Origin: JACCTU01 sp963788055
Lineage (GTDB): Bacteria; Actinomycetota; Thermoleophilia; Gaiellales; Gaiellaceae
Assembly (NCBI GenBank): GCA_963788055.1
Contig: CAWBFA010000005.1
Span: 434,001 to 498,000 of the forward strand
DNA length: 64,000 nt
Direction: 5' to 3'
This document shows positions 49,404 through 56,271 of this stretch, piece after piece. How positions within the stretch are numbered: position 1 is the first letter of the stretch; every line of letters begins with the position of its first letter. The notes beneath the pieces were generated by a model, which saw only the letters and a list, made by a program, of their open reading frames with translations, was not told the origin of the DNA and did not search any database. A program made the translations under genes and the position numbers.

Positions 49404-50891
49404 GTGCGTGTCCTCCGGCTGCTTGCGACTGCTTCGGTTGCGCTCGCCGCCTTGGTCGCAGCGCCGGCCGCGGTCGCACACGCGGAGCTGGTCGAGTCCC
49501 GGCCTGCGGACGGCGCCGTGGTCAAGGACGTTCGTGAGGTCGTCCTTCGCTTCAGCGAGCCGGTGGAGACTGCGCTCGGCACCGTACGCGTCTCGGATCC
49601 GAATGGCCGCCGGGTGGACGACGGAGACCTGAACCAGCCGTCATCTCGCGAGGTCGCCGTTGGATTGAGGAACGACCTGCCACGCGGGGTCTACCTCGTC
49701 AGTTGGCAGGTGATCTCGGCCGACGGGCACCCGGTGCACGGTGCGTTTGCCTTCCACCTCGGCGAGCCGGGGGGCTTGGGCGTTTCCACTCCCACCGTCG
49801 TCAATGAGGACACGGGCTCGGCCGCAGTCGACGCCGCGTTTGTGTTCACGAGGTTCCTCGTGTTCGCGTTGATCCTCCTCTGCCTGGGCGGTGCGCTCGT
49901 GCTCGCTGCGGTCGTCCGATCCGACGACGGCGTCCCGGCGGTCCGCCGCCAGCTCTTCGGCGCTCTGGCGCTCGCTGCCGGCGTGCTGGTCGTTGTCTCG
50001 CTCGCGGGACTGCCGCTGCAGGCAGCCTCGGCGGGCGGGATTCCGCTTCGCGACGCGGCCGGCTGGGACTCCGTCTCGGCGGTGCTCGAGACGCGCTTCG
50101 GCCAGATGTGGGCCTGGCGAGCGTGGCTCGCGCTGACGATCGCAGTGCTCGCGCTTGCCGGTCGGCGGGACCACGAGTTCCCGGTGCCTGCGCTGATCGT
50201 GGCCGGAATGCTCGCCGTGACGCCGGCGGCGGCAGGACACGCGAGCGTGTCGGGTGCGTTTCCGTTCGTCTCGGACGTCGCGCACGTCGTCGCGGCGGGG
50301 GCCTGGGCCGGTGGGCTCGCCTTCCTCGTCGCGGCGCTCGTCCTCGCTCGAACCGATCGCTGGCGGCTCGCCGCACGCGCGGTCCCGCGCTTCTCGTCGA
50401 TCGCGGTCGTGGCCCTCGCGGTGCTCGTCGTCGCGGGAGTCACGAACGGCTACTTCCAGGTGCGCGAGTGGCGCGGCTTGTGGGAGACCACCTACGGCCT
50501 CCTGCTCGTCGCGAAGGTCGCGCTCGTCGTGCCCGTCCTCGCGCTCGGGGCGTACAACAACCGCTTCGCCGTGCGTCGACTGCGCGACGGGACGGCCTCG
50601 CCGCGCGAGCAGCGGCGCTTCCTGCACACTGCGGCCGCCGAGCTCGTGGTGCTCGCGGTCGTCGTCGGCGTGACCGCTGTGCTCGTGAACGAGCCACCGC
50701 CTCGGACCGAGCTCGAGCCTCAGAGGGTGCGCAGCAGCTCGACGAACTCGGCGGGCGAGCCGACGACGACGTCTGCGCTCTCCGCGATCCCTCGCGGGCC
50801 CTCTTCGGAGACGACGCCGACGCGCACGCCCCACTCGATCTCGTCGAGCGCGCGGAACGCGTCCAGGTCCGTCGAGTCGTCACCCGCGTAG
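49404..50891 (+). CDS. CopC-CopD fusion copper-resistance protein, atypical C-terminus
   Basis: 495 residues. Signal peptide, then a CopC domain starting AHAELVESRPADG and ending SADGHPVHGAFAFHLG, with the histidines used for Cu(II). A CopD domain with eight or so membrane helices follows (for example RFLVFALILLCLGGALVLAAVV). From about residue 435 the sequence (ELEPQRVRSSSTNSAGEP) is Ser/Thr-rich, has no CopD-like character and is antisense to otsB over 172 bases. The true C-terminus was probably lost or replaced when otsB was placed here. Likely co-transcribed with polX. Confidence 0.8.
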   Translation: MRVLRLLATASVALAALVAAPAAVAHAELVESRPADGAVVKDVREVVLRFSEPVETALGTVRVSDPNGRRVDDGDLNQPSSREVAVGLRNDLPRGVYLVSWQVISADGHPVHGAFAFHLGEPGGLGVSTPTVVNEDTGSAAVDAAFVFTRFLVFALILLCLGGALVLAAVVRSDDGVPAVRRQLFGALALAAGVLVVVSLAGLPLQAASAGGIPLRDAAGWDSVSAVLETRFGQMWAWRAWLALTIAVLALAGRRDHEFPVPALIVAGMLAVTPAAAGHASVSGAFPFVSDVAHVVAAGAWAGGLAFLVAALVLARTDRWRLAARAVPRFSSIAVVALAVLVVAGVTNGYFQVREWRGLWETTYGLLLVAKVALVVPVLALGAYNNRFAVRRLRDGTASPREQRRFLHTAAAELVVLAVVVGVTAVLVNEPPPRTELEPQRVRSSSTNSAGEPTTTSALSAIPRGPSSETTPTRTPHSISSSARNASRSVESSPA

Positions 50892-51433
50892 AGCGCGCGC
50901 TCGAGCCCACGCGCGCGAAGGAGCTGCAGGACGGCGGTCCCCTTGTTCGTCTCCAGCGGAGGGCGGAGCTCGAGCACCATTCGGCCGAAGCGCGGCACGA
51001 GCCCCGCGTCGCGCGCTCGCGCGGCAACCTCCAGCAGGTACGCCTCTGCCGCCTCCGGGTCCTCCGCGGTGCGGTAATGGAAGGAGAGCGTGAGCCCCTT
51101 GTCCTCAACCGGCCACGCGACGTTCTCGGCGAACTCGCGCAACCGCGCCGACCACGCCGGCGCTTCGGGGTCGAGCTCCAGCCCGTGCTCGCCGACGTAG
51201 ACGAGCTCGTCGAGCCCGACGACGCGCCGCGCGTCGTCGCCGGCGCGCCCGCTTACACATGCGACGAGTGCGTACTTGCCGTTCAATCTACGGAGCTCGG
51301 CGCGCGTCTCCTCCGGCACGCGTGCGTCCTCGGGACGATCGACGATCGGGGCGAGCACGCCGTCGACGTCCAGCACGATCGCAGCGCGTTCGGGCGCCTC
51401 CCGCAGCCGCTCGAGCAGCTCGTCCGGCTCCAC
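50720..51433 (-). CDS. otsB: Trehalose-6-phosphate phosphatase
   Basis: HAD-type phosphatase making trehalose, 237 residues. Motif I is IVLDVDGVLAPIVDRPED, with CVSGRAGDDARR (motif II region) and YVGEHGLEL. KGTAVLQLL is the motif III lysine, and YAGDDSTDLDAF carries motif IV. No otsA synthase is in the window. GTG 51433 is preceded by TATCGT at 6 bases. Its start faces a TauE/SafE gene, 17 bases apart. Confidence 0.92.
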   Translation of the reverse strand: MEPDELLERLREAPERAAIVLDVDGVLAPIVDRPEDARVPEETRAELRRLNGKYALVACVSGRAGDDARRVVGLDELVYVGEHGLELDPEAPAWSARLREFAENVAWPVEDKGLTLSFHYRTAEDPEAAEAYLLEVAARARDAGLVPRFGRMVLELRPPLETNKGTAVLQLLRARGLERALYAGDDSTDLDAFRALDEIEWGVRVGVVSEEGPRGIAESADVVVGSPAEFVELLRTL

Positions 51434-51438
51434 GCGCC

Positions 51439-51445
51439 TACGATA
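51439..51445. promoter_or_regulatory. Overlapping -10 elements of otsB (-) and TauE-a (+)
   Basis: TACGATA reads TACGAT on the plus strand, 6 bases before GTG 51451. On the minus strand it reads TATCGT, 6 bases before GTG 51433. Both transcripts would be leaderless and the two promoters mutually exclusive. Confidence 0.55.
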
Positions 51446-51450
51446 CGCGC

Positions 51451-51792
51451 GTGAAGCTGGCGCTGATCGGGCTGCTCGCGGGCTTCATGAGCGCGCTCTT
51501 CGGGGTCGGCGGCGGGCTCGTAGTCGTGCCGCTCTTGATCCTGCTCGTGGCGTACACGCCCCACGTCGCGACCGCGACGTCGCTGGCGGCGATCGGGATC
51601 ACCGCGCTCGCCGGGACGATCACGTTCGCGATCGCCGGCGAGGTCGACCCGACGCACGCGTTGCTCGTCGGTCTACCGGCCGCCGCCGGCGCGACCGTTG
51701 GCGCGACGCTCCAGCAGCGCGTGCGAGCCCGGGAGCTCTCATACCTCTTTGCGGCGTTTCTCGTTGCGATCGCCGTCTGGCTGCTCGTATGA
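51451..51792 (+). CDS. Half-size TauE/SafE-type membrane protein, N-terminal half
   Basis: 113 residues with about four helices and the family motif in ALFGVGGGLVVVPLLILL. TauE/SafE anion or sulfite exporters are normally one chain of about 250 residues with two such halves. Here the second half is a separate gene starting at the ATGA overlap, so the transporter is probably a heterodimer. Substrate unknown. Confidence 0.82.
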   Translation: MKLALIGLLAGFMSALFGVGGGLVVVPLLILLVAYTPHVATATSLAAIGITALAGTITFAIAGEVDPTHALLVGLPAAAGATVGATLQQRVRARELSYLFAAFLVAIAVWLLV

Positions 51793-52151
51793 CGCTCGTC
51801 TTCGCCGTCCTGCTCGGCTTCTCCGCGGGGATCGTCGCCGGGATGTTCGGGGTCGGGGGCGGGATCCTGTTCGTGCCGACGCTGATCGCGCTCGGACTGG
51901 GTCAGGTCGAGGCGCAGGCGACGTCGCTTGCCGCGATCCTGCCGACCGTCGCCGCCGGCACCTGGCGACAGGCTTCGTACGGGAACGTCCGCTGGAAGCC
52001 GGCGCTGATGCTGGGGCTGACGTCCGTCGTCGGCGTCCTCGGGGGCGCCCAGGTTGCACTCTCGCTGCCGGAGGACGTGCTTCGCCGGCTGTTCGCCGTG
52101 TTCCTGATCGCGGTCGCCACGCAGGTTGCCTGGCGAGCGCGCTCTCGATAA
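51789..52151 (+). CDS. Half-size TauE/SafE-type membrane protein, C-terminal half
   Basis: 120 residues with about four helices and the same motif (GMFGVGGGILFVPTLIALGL). It ends in a short basic tail, WRARSR. ATG 51789 overlaps the stop of the preceding half-gene. Each half retains a complete motif, and the reading frames differ, so this is a stable split rather than a simple frameshift of one gene (each has its own stop and start). Confidence 0.82.
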   Translation: MTLVFAVLLGFSAGIVAGMFGVGGGILFVPTLIALGLGQVEAQATSLAAILPTVAAGTWRQASYGNVRWKPALMLGLTSVVGVLGGAQVALSLPEDVLRRLFAVFLIAVATQVAWRARSR

Positions 52152-52165
52152 GCCATCCTTCGCCC

Positions 52166-52558
52166 ATGAACGCCTCCGACGACATCTGGATCCCTCTGGT
52201 CGACGAGCCGATCGGCGGCATCGTCGAGCGGATCCAGCAGCAGAACCCCGACATCGCGAAGCTCGTCGAGTCGCCGAACCGCGTGCTCGCGTTTCGGACG
52301 TTCGCGTACATCCGGGTCGGCGTCGTGCTTGGCCAGCTCCTCTTCGACAACGACGTGCCGCCCTACGACGGCTCGGACACGTGGGTGGAGCTGCTCATGA
52401 AGGAGCCCGCGCACAACGAGGCGCTCCTGAAGGAAGTGCGTGCAGTCGCAGAGGAGATCGCGGCGGATCCGAAGTACGCTGACGACGAGCCGCTCGGACC
52501 GGACGACGACGCGCGCGCGCGCTTCAAGGAGTTCGCGCGCAAGCAGCTCGGCGGTTAA
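52166..52558 (+). CDS. Conserved-looking hypothetical protein
   Basis: Not recognised. 130 residues, soluble and acidic, starting MNASDDIWIPLVDEPIGG. A helical segment (LAFRTFAYIRVGVVLGQLLF) is amphipathic rather than membrane-spanning. The C-terminal part is rich in Asp/Glu (DDEPLGPDDDARARFKEF). Codon use matches neighbours. It follows the TauE halves by 14 bases, so it may be in their transcript. Confidence 0.65.
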   Translation: MNASDDIWIPLVDEPIGGIVERIQQQNPDIAKLVESPNRVLAFRTFAYIRVGVVLGQLLFDNDVPPYDGSDTWVELLMKEPAHNEALLKEVRAVAEEIAADPKYADDEPLGPDDDARARFKEFARKQLGG

Positions 52559-52636
52559 CGCTCATGCTAGAGGCTTGCTGGGAGACAGCGTCCGCGAAGC
52601 GGCCGCCTTTAGGGGTCTTCGCGACTTGCGCAGTCT

Positions 52637-53356
52637 TTAGTGCGCGGCGAGCAGGCTGACGAGGAAGACAGCCGTGAAGCCGGCGGTGGTCACGGCGACA
52701 CGCTTGGCCGACGGGTGCTCGTGCGCGTGCGGGAGGAGATCAGTCGCGCCCATGAAGAGAAAGAAGCCGGCGTAGAGCGCGAGGAGCTCGCCGAGCGACG
52801 CCTCGGAGATGTCGAGCGTGGCGCCGACGATCGCTCCGAGCAGCGGAGCGGTCGCGACGATTGCAAGCCACGTGATCGCGCGTCGCCGCGTGCCGCCCTG
52901 ATGAAGCACGAACGCGACGGCGTTCAGGCCGTCGGCGAAGTCGTGTGCGACGACAGCGAGGAAGACGAGCACGCCGGTAGCCGTGTCGAGGCTGAACGCG
53001 AGCCCAATCCCGAGCCCGTCGATGAACGTGTGGATCGCGAGCGCTCCGGCGCCAAGCGCGCCGACGTGGCTGTGTGCGCGCGCTTCCTCCGGGGCGTCGC
53101 GGTGATGCAGAACGAGTAGGCGCTCAGCGAGGAAGAAGCCGACGAAGCCCGCGCCGACGAGCATCCCGACCCGGCGCGGGGAGTCGAGGATCTCGATCGC
53201 CTCGGGCAGCACGTGGAAGAGTGCGACGGCGACGACGACGCCGCCGGTGAGGGCGATCGCGGTCGTCAGGTCGCGGCTGAGACGGAGCGCCGCCGCGCCT
53301 CCGCCGAAGGCCGCGAGCACAGTGACGAGCGCGAAGGGGATCGCGATCCACGTCAT
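52637..53356 (-). CDS. ZIP-family divalent metal transporter
   Basis: 239 residues with about eight helices. Metal-binding motifs of the ZIP family are visible: ALFHVLPEAIEIL, HTFIDGLGIGLAFS and VAHDFADGLNAVAF. A His-rich cytoplasmic loop includes HHRDAPEEARAHSH, and another site near the end is LLPHAHEHPS. It overlaps the upstream zur gene (ATGA), so it should be derepressed when zinc is low. Direction of transport is inferred as uptake from the family. Confidence 0.9.
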   Translation of the reverse strand: MTWIAIPFALVTVLAAFGGGAAALRLSRDLTTAIALTGGVVVAVALFHVLPEAIEILDSPRRVGMLVGAGFVGFFLAERLLVLHHRDAPEEARAHSHVGALGAGALAIHTFIDGLGIGLAFSLDTATGVLVFLAVVAHDFADGLNAVAFVLHQGGTRRRAITWLAIVATAPLLGAIVGATLDISEASLGELLALYAGFFLFMGATDLLPHAHEHPSAKRVAVTTAGFTAVFLVSLLAAH

Positions 53357-53748
53357 GCGCAGCGGGCACAGAGCCCGTAGACGTCGAGCTCGTGACTCTG
53401 AGCGCGGAACCCGTGACGGCTCTGAAGGACGGCTGCGGAGGGCGCGCCGCAGAGCTCGGTGTCCTCGACCGCACCGCAAGAAAGGCAGACGAGGTGGTGG
53501 TGATGACCCGTGTGGCAGCGGACGTACGCGCCTTCGCCTGCGCCGGTGAGATGGCGGATCGAGCCCGTCGTCCGCAGGAGCTCGATCGTCCGGTAGACCG
53601 TCGCGAGCCCAAGGGACGGCTCGCGGCGCCGCGCGCGGTCGTAGACCTGAACGACCGTGAACGACCCTCGCTGCCGCTCGACGGCGTCGAGGATTGCGCT
53701 GCGCTGAGGGGTCAGACGGACGTCGGCGGGAAGCTCGAGCTCGGCCAC
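53353..53748 (-). CDS. zur: Fur-family regulator, Zur type
   Basis: 131 residues. Winged helix LTPQRSAILDAVERQRG and LGLATVYRTIELLRTTG. The regulatory metal region is RCHTGHHHHLVCLSCG, and the structural zinc cysteines are CLSC and CARC. Zinc specificity is inferred from the ZIP gene in the same operon and the Zur-like operator just upstream. GTG 53748. Confidence 0.88.
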   Translation of the reverse strand: MAELELPADVRLTPQRSAILDAVERQRGSFTVVQVYDRARRREPSLGLATVYRTIELLRTTGSIRHLTGAGEGAYVRCHTGHHHHLVCLSCGAVEDTELCGAPSAAVLQSRHGFRAQSHELDVYGLCARCA

Positions 53749-53757
53749 GGTTCCGTG

Positions 53758-53763
53758 AGTCTA
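53758..53763 (-). promoter_or_regulatory. -10 element of the zur-ZIP operon
   Basis: TAGACT on the minus strand, 9 bases before the zur GTG. It touches the operator palindrome. Confidence 0.5.
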
Positions 53764-53781
53764 ATGAGAACGATTCTCATT
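53763..53781. promoter_or_regulatory. Zur/Fur operator palindrome
   Basis: AATGAGAA-cga-TTCTCATT has perfect 8-base arms and the Fur-family TGAGAA..TTCTCA core. It sits directly upstream of and touching the zur -10, ideal for autorepression. It is also 67 bases before the M23 gene on the other strand, which may be co-regulated. Confidence 0.85.
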
Positions 53782-53848
53782 CGCAACCGTGCCGACTTCC
53801 CGGGCCGGCCGTAGGACTTCGTGTGCCTGTGCCAGAATCACTCGCTCG

Positions 53849-55315
53849 GTGGGGAAGCGGCTCTCGATCGCACTGGCGCTCCTCCCGCTCGCGCTGGCCC
53901 CGGGAATCGCCGGGGCGGAGTCCGCGGCGCGGGACGGCGGCGCCACCGCGCAGGCGTTTGCGCTCAAGGTGATCGTGCCCGGTGGCTCAGGCGCCGCGAC
54001 CACCGTCGTGGCGGCGCCGGTCGACTCCGTCTCGTTCGGGAACGCAGGCTCGTTCCCGAGCGCCGACGTCGTCTCCTGGGGCGGCTCCGTCGCCTCCGCT
54101 TCGGCGAGCCCCGGACAACTGGCCACCGCGAACGCCTCCTCGGAGGTGACGTCGCTCTCGCTCTTCCAGGGCGAGGTGACTGCGACCGCGGTCCGCGGCT
54201 CGGCGCAGGCGCGGGCGAGCGCGTCGAGCACATCGGGGGACTTCAACGGCGCGAGTGTGGGCTCGCTCGCCGTTCAGGGCCAGGCGGCCGCGGTTGGGCC
54301 GAACGTCCGCGTCGAGCTCGGCGGCTGGGGTTACGCGATCGTCCTCGCGCAGGGCTCGGCTCCAGCGGCGCGCTCCTATCGCGGCAACATCACCGCGCTC
54401 GACATCCGCCTGACGGCAGACCACGGAGGCCTTCCGGCAGGGACGCAGATCCTCGTCGGCTACGCGGAGGTCTCCGTCACCGCGCCCGATGCCGCGGGCA
54501 CGCAGACCTCGACAGGCGTGGTGCCCGTCCCGTCAGCGGGCGGCAAGACGAAGCCCTCGCAGGCGGAACCGACCGGGATCCCGCCGCTCGTTCGAGAACC
54601 TCCCAACGGAGTCCGGCCGAAGCTCACGCCGAGCCGTTACGTCTTCCCGGTCTACGGTCAGTCGTCGTTCACGAACACGTTCGGCGCCCCGCGCGCCTCG
54701 ACCACGTGGCACCACGGCGAGGACATCTTTGCGCCGCTCGGCGCACCGCTTCTCGCAGTCGCCGACGGCACGCTCTTCTCGGTCGGGTGGAACGACGTCG
54801 GCGGCTATCGCCTCTGGCTGCGCGACCTACAGGGCAACCAGTTCTACTACGCGCACCTCTCGGCCTTCGCGCCGCTCGCGGTGAACGGCGCGGAGGTCCG
54901 CGCCGGCGACGTGATCGGCTTCATGGGCAACTCGGGCGACGCCGAGCACACGCCGTACCACCTCCACTTCGAGATCCACCCGCTCGGGATGCTCCACATG
55001 GGCTACGACGGCGTCGTCCCGCCGTACCCGTACCTCGTGGCCTGGCGGCGAGTCGAGGACATCGTCTTCCCGGACGGCGCCGGCTGGGCCCCGCCCGCGA
55101 ACGCGAGCGCCACCGCGCCGAGGCCCGGAGCGATCCTGCTGCAGGTCTCCGACATCTCGACCGCGAGCGGGCTGCGTCCGGGTTCGGTCGCGCGCGCGTT
55201 CGTCGCACCGGTCTCGGCTGAAGGCGACGGCTCGCTGGTCCGCGCGATCGCGCCGCCGCTGCTTCCGCAAGACGGCGCACGCGAAGGCTCGCGCGGGCAA
55301 CGCCCCGGTGACTAG
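53849..55315 (+). CDS. Secreted M23-family metallopeptidase
   Basis: 488 residues from GTG 53849. Signal peptide (LSIALALLPLALAPGIAGA), then about 220 residues of Ala/Ser/Thr/Gly-rich sequence of unknown fold. The LytM-type M23 domain (about 275-400) carries the zinc ligands in WHHGEDIFAPLG (HxxxD) and YHLHFEIHPLG (HxH). Likely a peptidoglycan endopeptidase or a cell-envelope factor. It has no clear -10 near the start, and the Zur operator is upstream. The stop shares CTAG with the convergent gene. Confidence 0.88.
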   Translation: MGKRLSIALALLPLALAPGIAGAESAARDGGATAQAFALKVIVPGGSGAATTVVAAPVDSVSFGNAGSFPSADVVSWGGSVASASASPGQLATANASSEVTSLSLFQGEVTATAVRGSAQARASASSTSGDFNGASVGSLAVQGQAAAVGPNVRVELGGWGYAIVLAQGSAPAARSYRGNITALDIRLTADHGGLPAGTQILVGYAEVSVTAPDAAGTQTSTGVVPVPSAGGKTKPSQAEPTGIPPLVREPPNGVRPKLTPSRYVFPVYGQSSFTNTFGAPRASTTWHHGEDIFAPLGAPLLAVADGTLFSVGWNDVGGYRLWLRDLQGNQFYYAHLSAFAPLAVNGAEVRAGDVIGFMGNSGDAEHTPYHLHFEIHPLGMLHMGYDGVVPPYPYLVAWRRVEDIVFPDGAGWAPPANASATAPRPGAILLQVSDISTASGLRPGSVARAFVAPVSAEGDGSLVRAIAPPLLPQDGAREGSRGQRPGD

Positions 55316-55731
55316 TTCGGGGAGTTGTTGCCCTGGTAGGTGAAGTCCTCGTCGCCGCTGCCGAACAGACCCTTGAGCCAGCTGCGGGTCGCCGGGCCGG
55401 TGACGGGGTTGAAGAGCACGCCGATCGCGATCCCCGCGAGCAGCAGCGTCGCGTTCCGGCTGGCGTGTTCGTTCCTGCCCTGCAGCCGGTTCGCGGCCTT
55501 GCGGAGATCCTCGACCGCACGACGGAGGGAGTCCTGGATGTCCTCGTCGCCTGCGACGCGAGCCGCGAGCGGAACCATCCCGCGCGGGCCCATCAGCTCG
55601 CCGTAGATCTCCCGAGCCGCGTCGAACGCATCGCGCACGTTTTTCCGGATCTCCTCGTCCTTGACGGCCCGCTCGACGTACGGACGGATGGTGTCCGCGG
55701 TGTCCGAGAGCCGATCCTTTGTCCTGGCCAT
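55312..55731 (-). CDS. YtxH-like small envelope protein
   Basis: 139 residues. The N-terminal amphipathic helical part starts MARTKDRLSDTADTIRPYVERA and has a heptad-like charge pattern. One membrane helix follows near residue 95 (ATLLLAGIAIGVLFNPVTGP), then a short tail. The G-x-L-F-x-P-x-T-G pattern resembles YtxH-type proteins. Function unknown. AAAGGA lies about 9 bases before the ATG. Confidence 0.68.
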   Translation of the reverse strand: MARTKDRLSDTADTIRPYVERAVKDEEIRKNVRDAFDAAREIYGELMGPRGMVPLAARVAGDEDIQDSLRRAVEDLRKAANRLQGRNEHASRNATLLLAGIAIGVLFNPVTGPATRSWLKGLFGSGDEDFTYQGNNSPN

Positions 55732-55749
55732 GCCGTTCGTGTCCTTTCG

Positions 55750-56271
55750 ATCGCTTGTCGAAGGGTCCTACCCCTCGCCTTCGCGACGCTAATCCTCGCA
55801 GCTTGCAGCACCTCTGGGTCGAGCGAGGAATCGCAGCAGCTCCGCGGGATCGGCTTCACCGCCGACGCCCCGTCCGGCTGGGACCTCGAGCGGGGCCCCC
55901 GGTCGGTGCTCGCGGCGAACCCTGACGGACCGGAATCGGTCGCCGTCGCGGTCTTCCGGCTCGCGAAGCCGTTTCGCCCTGCGCTCTGGGACGAAGCCGT
56001 CGTCGAGCTGAACGACGTCGCCGCCCGCCTCGCGGAGCGGCTGGGCTCGACCGCACGCGTCGTCCGGAGCGAATCGACCACGCTCGACGCGAGTCGGGGG
56101 CGGAGCTACGCCATCACCTACACGAGGGACGGACGCGCGATGGAGGACCGGGTCGTCTTCCTCCTGCGGGGCCGCCGCGAGTACCAGCTGACCTGCCGCA
56201 TCCTCGTCGACGGGTCCGATGCGGACGTCCAGGCCTGCGACGAGCTGACGCGCTCGTTCAAGACGAGCTAG
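55750..56271 (+). CDS. Putative lipoprotein, start uncertain
   Basis: About 173 residues if translation begins at ATC 55750. A positively charged n-region (CRRV) and hydrophobic stretch lead to the lipobox LILAACS, with the acylated Cys. The mature part has no recognised domain; GIGFTADAPSGWDLERG and the final region with two cysteines (LTCRILVDGS, VQACDEL) resemble small PsbP/DUF1795-like lipoproteins, tentatively. No ATG, GTG or TTG in frame precedes the signal peptide without running over the divergent gene, so a rare start or an indel is likely. The stop shares CTAG with lon. Confidence 0.62.
   Translation: MACRRVLPLAFATLILAACSTSGSSEESQQLRGIGFTADAPSGWDLERGPRSVLAANPDGPESVAVAVFRLAKPFRPALWDEAVVELNDVAARLAERLGSTARVVRSESTTLDASRGRSYAITYTRDGRAMEDRVVFLLRGRREYQLTCRILVDGSDADVQACDELTRSFKTS

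Noticed and set aside
52593..52623. Terminator between the hypothetical 130-residue gene and the ZIP gene
   Set aside because: The CGCGAAG/CTTCGCG stem has a 17-base loop and no T run, so it is too weak to call.
55730..55793. ATG 55730 as the start of the lipoprotein
   Set aside because: That frame ends at TAA after about 20 codons and does not reach the lipobox. It would work only with an indel, which I cannot show.
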